DNA from: DATBDE01 sp036270095
GTDB taxonomy: Bacteria > Actinomycetota > Thermoleophilia > Solirubrobacterales > Solirubrobacteraceae
Direction of reading: 5' to 3'
Length of the DNA: 64,000 nt
NCBI GenBank assembly: GCA_036270095.1
Contig: DATBDE010000096.1
Span: 14,150-78,149 of the forward strand
The translations under genes and the position numbers were made by a program. Below, in pieces: positions 43,774 through 53,158 of this stretch. A model generated the notes under the pieces. It made no database searches, was not told the origin of the DNA, and saw only the letters and a program-made list of their open reading frames with translations. The first letter of the stretch is position 1. Each line of letters starts with the position of its first letter.

Positions 43774-45015
43774 GTGCTCGACCTCCGTCTGATCCGCGCC
43801 GAGCCCGACCTGGTCCGCGCCGCGCTGGCGCGCCGCGGAGCCGATGGGCCGCTGGACGAGATCCTGGCCCTGGACGAGCGCCGCCGGGCCCTGCTTACCG
43901 AGGTCGAAGGGCTGCGGGCCGAGCAGAACCAGGCCTCGGAGGCCATCGCCGCCGCCAAGCGCGCGCGCGAGGACGCCGACGACGCCATCGCGCGCATGCG
44001 CGAGGTGGCCAGCCGGGTCAAGGCCCTGCAGGCCGAGCTCGACGAGGTCCAGCGCGCCCTGGACGAGCGCATGGCGCTGCTGCCCAACCTGCCCGCCGAG
44101 GACGCGCCGCCGCAGGACACGGTGATCAAGGCGGTGGGCGAGGGCGGGCGCGCCGGGCGCGACCACCTCGAGCTCGCCGGGCCGCTGATCGACATGGAGC
44201 GCGGGGCCAACGCCTCGGGCTCGCGGTTCGCCTACCTGCTCGGCGACCTCGTGTTCCTCGAGCTCGCTCTGGTGCGCTTCGCGCTCGACCGCCTGGCCGA
44301 CGAGGGCTTTCAGCCGGTGGTCCCGCCGGCGCTCGTCCGCGAGCGGGCCCTGTTCGGCACCGGCTTCCTGCCCGACACCGAGCAGCAGCTCTACACGTTG
44401 CCCGACGACGACCTCTACCTGATCGGCACCAGCGAGGTCCCGCTGGCCTCGCTGCACGCCGACGAGATCCTCGAGCCCGCCGACCTGCCGCGCCGCTATG
44501 CCGGCTTCTCGCCCTGCTTCCGCCGCGAGGCGGGCGCCGCGGGCAAGGACACGCGCGGCATCTTCCGCGTGCACCAGTTCGACAAGGTCGAGATGTTCGT
44601 GTTCTGCGACCCCGAGGAGGCGCGTGCCGAGCACGACCGCCTTCTCGCCATCGAGGAGAGCATCCTGCAGGCGCTCGAGCTGCCCTACCGGGTGGTGAAC
44701 ATCGCGGTCGGCGACCTCGGCGCCTCGGCGGCCAAGAAGTACGACTGCGAGGCGTGGCTGCCGGGCCAGCAGCGCTACCGCGAGCTGACCTCGTGCTCGA
44801 ACACGACCGACTTCCAGGCCCGCCGGCTGGACATCCGCTACCGCCCCGGGGGCGGCCGCCCGCGCCACGTGGCCACGCTGAACGGGACCGCCGCCGCGGT
44901 GGGGCGGACGATCATCGCGCTGCTCGAGAACGGCCAGCGCGACGACGGCAGCGTGGCGCTGCCGCCGCCGCTGGTCGACCGGGGCGCGCCCGCCACCATC
45001 GGGCCCTACGTCTAG
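43774..45015 (+). CDS. serS: Seryl-tRNA synthetase
   Basis: This 413-residue class II synthetase begins VLDLRLIRAEPDLVR and has the long N-terminal coiled coil (about residues 30-100) that grips the tRNA-Ser variable arm. Motif 2 is in FRREAGAAGKDTRGIFRVHQ, and motif 3 near the end is LNGTAAAVGRTIIALLEN. It charges tRNA-Ser and selenocysteine tRNA. GTG at 43774 matches the usual start; an earlier GTG at 43750 would add eight residues. A tRNA-Ser gene is at 52900. It shares CTAG with the convergent next gene's stop. Confidence 0.96.
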   Translation: MLDLRLIRAEPDLVRAALARRGADGPLDEILALDERRRALLTEVEGLRAEQNQASEAIAAAKRAREDADDAIARMREVASRVKALQAELDEVQRALDERMALLPNLPAEDAPPQDTVIKAVGEGGRAGRDHLELAGPLIDMERGANASGSRFAYLLGDLVFLELALVRFALDRLADEGFQPVVPPALVRERALFGTGFLPDTEQQLYTLPDDDLYLIGTSEVPLASLHADEILEPADLPRRYAGFSPCFRREAGAAGKDTRGIFRVHQFDKVEMFVFCDPEEARAEHDRLLAIEESILQALELPYRVVNIAVGDLGASAAKKYDCEAWLPGQQRYRELTSCSNTTDFQARRLDIRYRPGGGRPRHVATLNGTAAAVGRTIIALLENGQRDDGSVALPPPLVDRGAPATIGPYV

Positions 45016-46037
45016 TCGGCCGCGCTGGACTCAGCCCACTGGTTGATGCCGGCGTCGGTGGCGTGCCGGTCGATCGCGGCCAGTTCGTCGTCCGAGAAGT
45101 CGAGGTTGTCGAGCGCACCCAGAGTGTTGTCGAGCTGCTCCACGCTGCTCGCGCCGACGAGCGACGAGGTCACGCGCGGGTCGCGCCGCGTCCAGGCGAT
45201 CGCCATCTGGGCCAGGCTCTGGCCGCGGGAGGCCGCGATCTCGTTGAGCGCGCGCACCCGGTCGAGCGTGCCCTGCACGACGTCCTCGGTGACGAACTCG
45301 CCCATGCGCAGGCGCGAGTCCTCGGGAATGCCGTCCAGGTAGCGGTCGGTGAGGACGCCCTGGGCCAGCGGGCTGAAGACGATCACGCCGACGCCCTCAT
45401 CGCCGCAGACGTCGAGCAGCTCGTCCTCGATCCAGCGGTTGATCATCGAGTAGCTGGGCTGGTGGATGAGCAGCGGCGTGCCCATCTCGCGCAGGATGTG
45501 CGCGGCCTCGAGCGTGCGGTGGGGCCCGTAGGAGGAGATGCCGGCGTACAGCGCCTTGCCCTGCACGACGGCGCTGTGCAGGGCGCCCATGGTCTCCTCG
45601 AGCGGCGTGTCGGGGTCGGCGCGGTGCGAATAGAAGATGTCGACGTAGTCCAGGCCCATCCGCTGCAGGCTCTGGTCCAGGCTGGCGAGCAGGTACTTGC
45701 GCGAGCCGTGGTCGCCGTACGGGCCGGGCCACATGTCCCAGCCCGCCTTGGTCGAGATGATGAGCTCGTCGCGATAGGGCTTGAAGTCCTCGGCGAAGAT
45801 GCGGCCGAAGTTGCGCTCCGCCGCGCCGTAGGGCGGGCCGTAGTTGTTGGCCAGGTCGAAGTGGGTGATGCCGCGGTCGAAGGCGCGGTGGAGGATCGCG
45901 CGGCGCGTGGCCAGCGGCCGGTCGTCGCCGAAGTTCTGCCATAGCCCGAGCGAGATGGCGGGCAGGTCGATCCCCGAGCGCCCGGAGCGGCGGTAGGGGA
46001 TCTGCTCGTAGCGATCCGCGGCGGGGACGTAGGGCAC
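45012..46037 (-). CDS. Aldo/keto reductase (YghZ-like)
   Basis: A 341-residue AKR with the tetrad residues in FDLANNYG (Asp and Tyr), STKAGW (Lys) and YSHRADP (His). The opening PYRRSGRSGIDLPAISLGLW matches the glyceraldehyde-3-phosphate reductase YghZ group, which reduces methylglyoxal and similar aldehydes with NADPH. The GTG at 46035 gives the usual start; an upstream ATG is possible. Divergent from the MFS gene by 20 bp. Confidence 0.88.
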   Translation of the reverse strand: MPYVPAADRYEQIPYRRSGRSGIDLPAISLGLWQNFGDDRPLATRRAILHRAFDRGITHFDLANNYGPPYGAAERNFGRIFAEDFKPYRDELIISTKAGWDMWPGPYGDHGSRKYLLASLDQSLQRMGLDYVDIFYSHRADPDTPLEETMGALHSAVVQGKALYAGISSYGPHRTLEAAHILREMGTPLLIHQPSYSMINRWIEDELLDVCGDEGVGVIVFSPLAQGVLTDRYLDGIPEDSRLRMGEFVTEDVVQGTLDRVRALNEIAASRGQSLAQMAIAWTRRDPRVTSSLVGASSVEQLDNTLGALDNLDFSDDELAAIDRHATDAGINQWAESSAAD

Positions 46038-46057
46038 GCACGCCAGTATTCCCCACC

Positions 46058-47479
46058 GTGGCCTCAAGCACTCGTCCCCGGGTCGGGCGGGAGCGCGCGG
46101 TAACGCTTGTCGTCGTCGCCGCGGGCCAGTTCCTCGCCGTCATGTCGACCTCGGTGGTCAGCGTCGCGCTGCCGACCATCGGGCGCGAGCTGGACGCGGG
46201 CACGACGTCGCTGGAGTGGATCGTCGACGCCTACGTGCTCGTGTTCGCGAGCCTGCTCGTGGCCGGCGGCGTGCTCTCGGACCGGCGCGGGCGCAAGCCG
46301 ATGTTCGTGTTTGGCGTGGCCCTGTTCGGCGTCGGCTCGCAGCTGGCCGGGATCGCGCCCAGCGTGGGCGTGCTCATCGGCGGACGGGTGGTGCAGGGCC
46401 TCGGGCCGGCCATCGTGCTGCCGGGCAGCCTGGCCATCATCAGCGCGATCTTCCGCGACCCGCGCGAGCGCGCCGCCGCCATCGGCCTGTGGTCGGCGAG
46501 CTCAGGCCTGGCGCTGGCGGTGGGCCCGGCGTTCGGCGGCGCGCTCGTCGACGGGCTGGGCTGGGTGTTCCTGGTCAACGTGCCGCTGTGCGCACTGCTC
46601 GTCGTCGCCGCGCTGCGGTGGATCCCGCCCATCCGCCCGGATCCCGGTCGCGGATTCGACGTGCTCGGGGCTGTGCTGACCACGCTCGGGGTCGGCAGCC
46701 TGGCCTTCGCGCTGATCGAAGCGCAGGACCGCGGCTGGGGCTCGGCGCTGGTGGTGGGCGCGCTCGTCGTGGCCGTCGTTGCGCTGACCGTCTTCGTGCT
46801 CTACGAGCTGCGCCGCGACGACCCGCTCGTGGACGTGCGCCTGTTCCGCATCCCCGCCTTCACCGCCGCCCACGTCGCCGGGCTGGCCGTGTTCTTCGCC
46901 TTCATCGGCGCGATCGTCTACTTCAGCGCCTACTTCCAGGACGTACAGGGGCGCTCGGCGGTCGACGCCGGCCTGCGCGTGTTGCCGATCGGGGTGGCGC
47001 TGGCCCTGACCGCGCCGGTGTCGGGGCGGCTGACGGGGCGGATCGGCGCGCGCACGCCGATGCTCGTGGGGCTGCTGATCTGCGCCGCAGCTACGCTCGG
47101 CCTGCTGCGGCTGCAACCCGACTCGGGCCTCGGCGCCGAATGGTGGGACTTCGCGCTGGTCGGCCTGGGCGCGGGGCTGGCGCTCACGCCGATGACCGCG
47201 ACGGCGGTCGGCGCGGTGCGGCCTGAGCGGGCGGGCATGGCCTCGGCCGTGCACAACTCGATGCGCCAGGTGGGGCAGGTGCTCGGGGTGGCCGTGCTCG
47301 GCGCGCTGGTCTACGCCGGCTTCGGCGGCTCGGCGCCCGTCGGCCGGCTCGGCCCGGCTGCCGCGCGCACCTACGTCGACGGCCTGCACGACGCGCTGTG
47401 GGTCAGCGGGGTGGCGCTGCTGGCGGCAGCCGTCCTCGTCGCCGTGTTGGTGCCGCGGCATCGACAGAGTGACAACTGA
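46058..47479 (+). CDS. MFS drug-efflux transporter (DHA2 family)
   Basis: The 473-residue transporter has about 14 hydrophobic segments and the EmrB/QacA-type signatures: LDAGTTSLEWIVDAYVLVFA, LSDRRGRKPMFVFGVALFGV and GLGPAIVLPGSLAIISAIF. The motif C region is GLWSASSGLALAVGPAFGGA. It probably expels a toxic compound by proton antiport. The substrate cannot be deduced. GTG start at 46058. Confidence 0.88.
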   Translation: MASSTRPRVGRERAVTLVVVAAGQFLAVMSTSVVSVALPTIGRELDAGTTSLEWIVDAYVLVFASLLVAGGVLSDRRGRKPMFVFGVALFGVGSQLAGIAPSVGVLIGGRVVQGLGPAIVLPGSLAIISAIFRDPRERAAAIGLWSASSGLALAVGPAFGGALVDGLGWVFLVNVPLCALLVVAALRWIPPIRPDPGRGFDVLGAVLTTLGVGSLAFALIEAQDRGWGSALVVGALVVAVVALTVFVLYELRRDDPLVDVRLFRIPAFTAAHVAGLAVFFAFIGAIVYFSAYFQDVQGRSAVDAGLRVLPIGVALALTAPVSGRLTGRIGARTPMLVGLLICAAATLGLLRLQPDSGLGAEWWDFALVGLGAGLALTPMTATAVGAVRPERAGMASAVHNSMRQVGQVLGVAVLGALVYAGFGGSAPVGRLGPAAARTYVDGLHDALWVSGVALLAAAVLVAVLVPRHRQSDN

Positions 47480-47536
47480 CCAACCTTCGGGGTCGAGCTG
47501 CGCTTATGGGTGTATGCAGACGGGGAGCCCGTAGGG

Positions 47537-47851
47537 ATGCCACTGCTCACGATTCGGGAGGCAGCGGCGGGTAGCAACTGGGTGGTGCGGCCGATCGGCG
47601 ATCTCGACATGGCGACGGCGCAGGAATTCGACGACCGCCTGATGGCGGCCGCGCGCGACCACCGCGACGGCCTCCTCATCGTCGACCTCGCCGGGGTCGA
47701 CTTCCTGGACTCGTCCGGCCTGCGCGTGCTGCTGACCGCGGCGCGCGCCGCGCAGGCCGACGGCGGCCGGCTGCGCCTGCGTCCGGGCCCGCCGTCGGTG
47801 CAGCGGGTCTTCGAGGTCTCGGGCACCGAGTACCTGCTTCCCTTCGAGTAG
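47537..47851 (+). CDS. STAS-domain anti-sigma factor antagonist
   Basis: A 104-residue single STAS domain with the conserved phosphorylation segment DFLDSSGLRVLL (58-62 DSSGL). It should bind and release an anti-sigma kinase when its serine is unphosphorylated. No kinase or sigma factor is adjacent. ATG at 47537 is preceded by GTAGGG; a GTG at 47510 would add nine residues. Confidence 0.85.
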   Translation: MPLLTIREAAAGSNWVVRPIGDLDMATAQEFDDRLMAAARDHRDGLLIVDLAGVDFLDSSGLRVLLTAARAAQADGGRLRLRPGPPSVQRVFEVSGTEYLLPFE

Positions 47852-47864
47852 CATCGCCGGCCGT

Positions 47865-48617
47865 ATGGCCACGCGGCTGTTCATCGTCCACGGATCGCAT
47901 CCGAGCGCGGCGGTCAAGAAGGCGCTCGACCTCAAGGGCGTCGACTACAAGCTCTTCGAGTTCACGCCGCCCTCGCACGCGCTCGGCATGCGCGTGCTGT
48001 TCGGCGGCCGCACCGTGCCCGGCGTCCGGTTCGACGACGGCGACAAGGTGCAGGGCTCGCTGGCGATCATGCAGGCGCTCGAGCGCCGCTACCCGGACCC
48101 GCCGCTGTACCCGTCCGACTCCGAGGCGCGCGCCGTCGTCGTCGAGGCCGAGCGCTGGGGCGAGGCCACGTTCCAGCCCGTCGCCCGGCGCCTCATCTGG
48201 CCCGCGTTCGAGCGCAGGCCGGAGGCGCTTTACTCGTTCCAGGAGGGCTCGAAGCTGCCGGCGCTGCCGCTCGGCGTCATCAAGGTGCTCGCCGGCCCGA
48301 TCACGAAGATCGAGCGGCGCATGAACGACGCCACCGACGACGGCCAGCGTGCCGACCTCGACGCGCTGCCCGGCTACCTGGACAAGATCGACGCCTGGAT
48401 CGCCGACGGCGTGCTCGACGGCGAGCGGCTCAACGCCGCGGATCTGCAGATCGGCGCGACCGTGAACCTGCTCCTCGCCATCGAGGATCTGCAGCCGCTC
48501 ATCGACGGGCGCCCCGCGGCCGCGCTCGCGCGCCGCGCCTACGACCCGATCCCCGGTCGGGTGGCGGTGGGCGCCATCCCCGCGGCGTGGCTGCCGCGGA
48601 TCCCCGCGGCGGCGTAG
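47865..48617 (+). CDS. Glutathione S-transferase-like protein
   Basis: This 250-residue protein has a thioredoxin-fold N-terminus (LFIVHGSHPSAAVKKALDLKG, GRTVPGVRFDDGDKVQGSLAIM with the cis-proline) and an all-helical C-terminal domain (LNAADLQIGATVNLLLAI). It looks like a GST. Actinobacteria generally lack glutathione, so a different thiol or no conjugation may apply. It starts 13 bp after the STAS gene. Confidence 0.78.
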   Translation: MATRLFIVHGSHPSAAVKKALDLKGVDYKLFEFTPPSHALGMRVLFGGRTVPGVRFDDGDKVQGSLAIMQALERRYPDPPLYPSDSEARAVVVEAERWGEATFQPVARRLIWPAFERRPEALYSFQEGSKLPALPLGVIKVLAGPITKIERRMNDATDDGQRADLDALPGYLDKIDAWIADGVLDGERLNAADLQIGATVNLLLAIEDLQPLIDGRPAAALARRAYDPIPGRVAVGAIPAAWLPRIPAAA

Positions 48618-48629
48618 CCTAAGCGCGAC

Positions 48630-50345
48630 ATGCGGTCGTTGTGCCGGACCATGGCGGCTCCGTGGCCGGGGTTGCAGTTCGCGAACGGGACCTTCCCCGA
48701 CTACCTCCACCACGACGAGGCGCCCGCCAGCACCCGCTACGGCGAGGCCATGCTGGGCTACGGCCTGCTGATGACCGGCGTGCGCGAGAACGATGACGCG
48801 CTCATCGACGCCGGCCTGCGCGGCGTGACCTGGTTCGTCGGCCAGGCCGACCTGCAGCGCGACCACCCGAGCGTGTTCGCGAACGCGGCCGTGGCCTCGG
48901 CCTACAACTTCGCGCGGGCGCACGTCGCCGGCCGGCCGCAGTTCGACGACGCGCGCGCGGACTGGGAGCAGTGGCTGCAGCGGGCCAAGCTCCTGTGGCT
49001 GCCCGACACGGCGCACTACGCGAACAAGTACCTGGTGGAGGTCATCGCCGTGCTCGAGCTGGTGGCGAGCGGCCTTCACTCGACCGTGTCCGGCTCGGTG
49101 CTGGCCCACGACGCGACCGCACGCGGGCTGGCCGAGGACCTCGTCAACGTGCGCGTGCCGGCGCTGGCCGACGCCGGCGCGTTCGCGGTGGGAGACAAGC
49201 GCGCGTACTTCCTCTCCGACCCCGAGGGCGGCAACCCGCTCGCCTATCAGGCGCTGTCGCTGGGGATGTACGGCCGGGCGGTCGTGCTCCCGGGCGACCG
49301 GGCCACGGACGCGGCCAAGGCCACGCTGCGGCTGGTCGCGCAGTCAACGTGGGGGCTGATGGCGCCCGACGGCGACGTGGCCTACCACGGACGCTCGCAG
49401 GAGCAGGGCTGGACGCTCGGGCTGACCGCCGCCGGGTCGGAGGCGGCGGTGGCATGCGCCGACGCCAGCGCCGCCTGCTATCACCCGGTCGGGCAGCGCG
49501 CCCTGGTCCGGCTGCGCGACGCGTACGGGACCGGCGCCAAGGGGCTCTACCTGACGCCGAGCCTGCGCGAGGACCTGCGCGACCGCCTGCACGGCGTCGA
49601 CACGTACGCCGGCGTCGTGGGCTACAGCGGCCTGACGCTCGTGGCCTGCAACTGGGCCACCGACCTCCGCGACGACGAGGGCGGCCCCGCCGACGCGGAC
49701 GGCACCTACGGCTACGCGTACGCGCTGCAGCCGTCCAAGACCGGGTTCGCGGTCGTCCGCCGCGACGACCTGTGGTTCGCCGTGCGCGCGGCGGCCAGGA
49801 CCGCCGCCGACGACCTGCGCTACGACTTCGGCCTCGTGGCGCTCAAGACGCCCGACGGCGCCGGCGGTTGGGTCGACGTGGTGCGGCCGCGGCCGCACAC
49901 GCGCACCGGGCCCGACAGCGTCGGGCCGGTGCTGCGCCGCTCGGCCGGCGCCGGGCTGCCCGAGGGCGAGCGGCTCGACGTGGCCGCCGACGGCACGGCC
50001 ACCCTCACCGGGGGGTTCCGTACCGCGGCGGGGGAGTGGCTGCGGCGCGGCGTGCACTTCCGCTTCCAGCCCCACGAGGGCGGCGTGCGGCTGATCTTCC
50101 CCACCGAGCGGGGCGACCGGATCAAGTACTCGGTGTTCTTCGTGGCCGACGGCGACGAGCACCCGACCGTGGGCCCGCGCTCCGTGGCCGACGCGCGGCA
50201 GCGGGTGACCTTCACGCCCGCGGCCGAGGTCGCATTCGACGCGGCCGAGTATGCGTCGGGGCGCGACGCCGCGCTCGTGCGCGCGAACCTGCTCTTCGGG
50301 GCCAGCGACGGCGGCCCCGTCCACATCGTGGTCAAGCCGGCGTGA
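48630..50345 (+). CDS. Large unrecognised protein, tandem paralogue A
   Basis: The 571-residue product has no signal peptide and no family I recognise. The first two thirds are helix-rich (RYGEAMLGYGLLMTGV, LIDAGLRGVTWFV, PLAYQALSLGMYGRAV, GRSQEQGWTLGLTAAG), reminiscent of (alpha/alpha) toroid enzymes. The last third is beta-rich (GTATLTGGFRTAAGEWLRRG). This order is seen in polysaccharide lyases and heparinase-like enzymes, but the catalytic residues cannot be assigned. It is strongly similar to the next gene along its whole length. ATG at 48630 aligns with the start of the paralogue. Confidence 0.75.
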   Translation: MRSLCRTMAAPWPGLQFANGTFPDYLHHDEAPASTRYGEAMLGYGLLMTGVRENDDALIDAGLRGVTWFVGQADLQRDHPSVFANAAVASAYNFARAHVAGRPQFDDARADWEQWLQRAKLLWLPDTAHYANKYLVEVIAVLELVASGLHSTVSGSVLAHDATARGLAEDLVNVRVPALADAGAFAVGDKRAYFLSDPEGGNPLAYQALSLGMYGRAVVLPGDRATDAAKATLRLVAQSTWGLMAPDGDVAYHGRSQEQGWTLGLTAAGSEAAVACADASAACYHPVGQRALVRLRDAYGTGAKGLYLTPSLREDLRDRLHGVDTYAGVVGYSGLTLVACNWATDLRDDEGGPADADGTYGYAYALQPSKTGFAVVRRDDLWFAVRAAARTAADDLRYDFGLVALKTPDGAGGWVDVVRPRPHTRTGPDSVGPVLRRSAGAGLPEGERLDVAADGTATLTGGFRTAAGEWLRRGVHFRFQPHEGGVRLIFPTERGDRIKYSVFFVADGDEHPTVGPRSVADARQRVTFTPAAEVAFDAAEYASGRDAALVRANLLFGASDGGPVHIVVKPA

Positions 50346-52087
50346 GCACCTGGTCCGACCTCGCGCGGGCGATGGCCGAGCCCTGGCCCGACCTGCAGAA
50401 CGCCGACGGCACGTTCCCCGACTACGTGCAGGGGGGGCAGCCCGGCGTCAGCGCGCGCTACGGGGAGTCGATGCTCGGCTACGCGCTGCTGCACACGGGC
50501 ATCCGCGCGGACGAGCGCCGCTTCATCGACGCCGGCCTGCGCGGGGTCAGCTACGCGGTCGACCACCCCGAGCTCCAGCGCGACCGGCCGTCCGTGTTCG
50601 AGGACCTGGCCGTGGCCAGCGCCTACAACCTGGGCCGGCGCCACCTGGCCGACTACGCGCCGTTCAAGCGCCGCGCCGACGCCTGGGCGCACTGGCTGCG
50701 CAACTCGCGCATGACGCGGCTGGACAACACCGACCACTTCGTCAACAAGCAGGTGGTCGAGACCGCGGGCGTGCTCGAGCTGCTGCGCACCGGGGTGCAC
50801 TCGCGCGTCGACGCGGCCACGCTGGGCGGGCAACGCGACCACGCCCGCGCGCTCGCGGTCGACCTCGTCAACCACCGCGTGCCGACGATCGCCGACCAGG
50901 ACGCGGTGGCGGTGGGGGGCGACGAGACGCTCGTGCTCTCGGACCCGCCGAGCTACCCGCTGGCCTACCACGCGCTCTCGTGCGGCATGTTCGCGCGCGC
51001 CGTCGACCTCCTCGGCGACCGGGTCTCGAGCTCGGGGCGCGACGCGCTGCGCGCGATGGTGCGGGCGTCGTGGTGGCTGGCCGGGCCGGACGGCGACCTG
51101 GCCTGGATGGGGCGCTCGCAGGAGCAGGCCTGGGCGCTGGCGGCCACGGCCTACGCGGCCGAGGTGGCGGCGGCGGCGCCGGGGTCGGACGCGGCGCAGG
51201 ACGCGCGCTTCCGCGCCCTGTCGGCGCGGGCGCTGCAGCGGCTGCACGACGCCTACGCGATCGGGCCGACCGGGCTGTGGATTGTCCCCGCGCTGGCGCG
51301 CGACCCGGTCGCCGGGCTGCGCGGGCTCGACCACTACGCGGGCGCGAGCGTGTACTGCGGGCTGACGCTGGTGGCGCTGAACTGGGTGATCAGCGCGCTG
51401 GGCGGCCGCGACGTCGCCCCGGGGGCGATCGGGGCCGACGCGCCGGGCGCCGCGAGGCTGTCCCGCGGCGAGGCGCAGCTCGCGCTCGTGCGCTCCGACG
51501 ACGACGCCTGGTTCGCGGTCAAGCGCGCGTGCAGCCGTGCCGATTTCCCCGACGACCTGCGCTACGACTTCGGCCTCCTCGCGCTCAAGCGGCCGGGGGC
51601 GGGCAGCGCCTGGTCCGACCTGCTGCCGATCCGCCCGCGCACGGAGCGCTCACGCGACAGCGGCGGGCCGGTGCTGCAGGACGCGGCGGCCGGACCGGGG
51701 TTCCCGCACGGGCAAAGCCTGTCGGTCGACGCCGGCGGGACGGTGACGGTGAGCGGCGGCTTCCTGGGCGGGGACGGCGACTGGCGCCGGCGCGGGGTGA
51801 CGTTCGCGTTCGCGCCGGTGGCGGGCGGCGGCGTGCGCCTGCGCTTCGACGCGCAGGCCGGGGACACGTTCGAGTACTCGACCTTCTTCGTCGACGCCGC
51901 GCCCGGGCCGCAGGCCGACGCGACGTCGGTGTTCGACGCGGCGTTGCGGGCCACCAGCGCGGCGCTGGACGGCGTGGCCTTCGAGCACGGCTACGCGTCC
52001 GACGCCGAGCCGAAGCTCGTTCGTGCGCGCATGACGTTGCGCGCGGCGGCGGCCGGCCCGATCGATGTGACCGTCGCGCCGGCCTGA
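50342..52087 (+). CDS. Large unrecognised protein, tandem paralogue B
   Basis: This 581-residue protein shares the blocks MAEPWPDLQNADGTFPDY, RYGESMLGYALLHTGIR, FIDAGLRGVSYAVDHPELQR, DGDLAWMGRSQEQAWALA, GLTLVALNW and DDLRYDFGLLALK with the gene before it, so the pair arose by duplication. The GTG start overlaps the stop of the first gene as GTGA. The two copies are probably co-translated and may act as a heteromer. Like its neighbour it ends in a beta-rich domain and has no export signal. Function unknown. Confidence 0.75.
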   Translation: MSTWSDLARAMAEPWPDLQNADGTFPDYVQGGQPGVSARYGESMLGYALLHTGIRADERRFIDAGLRGVSYAVDHPELQRDRPSVFEDLAVASAYNLGRRHLADYAPFKRRADAWAHWLRNSRMTRLDNTDHFVNKQVVETAGVLELLRTGVHSRVDAATLGGQRDHARALAVDLVNHRVPTIADQDAVAVGGDETLVLSDPPSYPLAYHALSCGMFARAVDLLGDRVSSSGRDALRAMVRASWWLAGPDGDLAWMGRSQEQAWALAATAYAAEVAAAAPGSDAAQDARFRALSARALQRLHDAYAIGPTGLWIVPALARDPVAGLRGLDHYAGASVYCGLTLVALNWVISALGGRDVAPGAIGADAPGAARLSRGEAQLALVRSDDDAWFAVKRACSRADFPDDLRYDFGLLALKRPGAGSAWSDLLPIRPRTERSRDSGGPVLQDAAAGPGFPHGQSLSVDAGGTVTVSGGFLGGDGDWRRRGVTFAFAPVAGGGVRLRFDAQAGDTFEYSTFFVDAAPGPQADATSVFDAALRATSAALDGVAFEHGYASDAEPKLVRARMTLRAAAAGPIDVTVAPA

Positions 52088-52102
52088 CAGTAGAGTCGGC
52101 CA

Positions 52103-52804
52103 ATGGGACTGTTCGGTGGACCCAACGTCGAGAAGCTGGAGGCCAAGCGCGACGTGGACGGGCTGGGCAAGGCCCTGACCAACGGGGACCCGGAGGTGCG
52201 CGACGCGGCCGGCAAGGCGCTGGCCGGGATCGGCGGTCCCGACGCGGTGCACGCGATCGCCAACCGCATGGAGAGCCAGAAAGACGTGGCGGTCCTCGAG
52301 AGCGGCTACATCGCCCTGCGCGCGATGGGCGACCAGGCGGGCACGATCATGCTCGCGGACCTGCGCTCGGCCACGGACGAGAACAAGCCGCTGTACGGAG
52401 CGCTGCTCGGGAGGCTGGGCAAGGAGCACGGCCTGGCGCCGCTGCTCGAGGCCACGCACGACGACACCGCGACCGTGCGTGGCACCGCGGCCTTCGGCCT
52501 GGCGCTGATCGACGACCCGCAGGCGCCGCAGCGGATCATCGAGGTGTTCAAGTCCGACCAGGACATGGACGCGCGCGGGCTGGCGGCGATGGCGCTGGCG
52601 AGCAAGAAGCTCCCGGGGGCGTACGAGTGCTTCGTGGGCACGCTGGACGATCACGACGACACGCTCGGCCGCGCGCTGTCGGCGACCTGCCTGGGCCTGC
52701 TCGGCGACGCCCGCGCGGTGCCGCGCCTGACTCAGTCGGCCGACCTCGACGACGACGAGCGCGTGCGCGACAGCGCCCGTGGCTCGCTGGCCGAGCTGCA
52801 GTAG
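52103..52804 (+). CDS. HEAT-repeat protein
   Basis: A 233-residue protein made of about six HEAT/PBS-like helical repeats (DVDGLGKALTNGDPEVRDAA, GKALAGIGGPDAVHAI, TVRGTAAFGLALIDDPQA, RALSATCLGLLGDARAVPRL). Such scaffolds bind other proteins, sometimes in lyase-type cofactor attachment, but no catalytic residues are seen. It follows the tandem gene pair by 15 bp and may belong to the same transcript. Confidence 0.8.
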   Translation: MGLFGGPNVEKLEAKRDVDGLGKALTNGDPEVRDAAGKALAGIGGPDAVHAIANRMESQKDVAVLESGYIALRAMGDQAGTIMLADLRSATDENKPLYGALLGRLGKEHGLAPLLEATHDDTATVRGTAAFGLALIDDPQAPQRIIEVFKSDQDMDARGLAAMALASKKLPGAYECFVGTLDDHDDTLGRALSATCLGLLGDARAVPRLTQSADLDDDERVRDSARGSLAELQ

Positions 52805-52899
52805 CCCATCGCTCGTCCAGGTCCACGCACCGGACCTCACGACCAGCGTCAACCGGCTGGTCTGGGACCGGGCGCGGGCGACCTAGGATTTGCAACCCC

Positions 52900-52989
52900 G
52901 GAGGGGTGGCAGAGCGGTCGAATGCACCGGTCTTGAAAACCGGAGGGCCGGGTCAACCGGTCCCGTGGGTTCGAATCCCACCCCCTCCG
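52900..52989 (+). tRNA. tRNA-Ser (anticodon TGA)
   Basis: A 90-base tRNA with acceptor stem GGAGGGG/CCCCTCC, the anticodon loop CTTGAAA giving TGA (reads UCA), a long variable arm (GGCCGGGTCAACCGGTCC) typical of serine, and the T arm GTGGG-TTCGAAT-CCCAC. Discriminator base is G. No CCA is encoded. Its 3' half is duplicated at 55349-55408, so the gene served as an integration site. Confidence 0.97.
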
Positions 52990-52991
52990 CT
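52932..52991 (+). repeat. Left attachment repeat (3' half of tRNA-Ser)
   Basis: The 60 bases from the anticodon loop to two bases past the tRNA match 55349-55408 at 58 of 60 positions. The shared segment TAGAGCCAA follows both copies a few bases on. Together the copies bracket about 2.4 kb with a tyrosine recombinase, the classic layout of a tRNA-integrated element. Confidence 0.85.
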
Positions 52992-53106
52992 CCTAGAGCC
53001 AAATCTTGCCCCATTAGCAGGGAAGTATTGTCAACTTGCGGTTTACGTTGGCCTTGACCCACGAACCGCAGTAGACCGCTGGAAGGGGCCTCTGGGGGCG
53101 AACTAG

Positions 53107-53126
53107 TGTCGCGCGATTGTCGCGCG
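53107..53126 (+). repeat. Paired TGTCGCGCG sites inside the left end
   Basis: TGTCGCGCG occurs twice, 11 bases apart, about 115 bases inside the left attachment repeat. The same pair with 12-base spacing occurs at 55266-55285, near the right end. They could be arm-type recombinase binding sites; this is inferred from placement. Confidence 0.4.
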
Positions 53127-53158
53127 GCTGGGTGTCAGTCGGCGTAGGGTCCGAGCGC

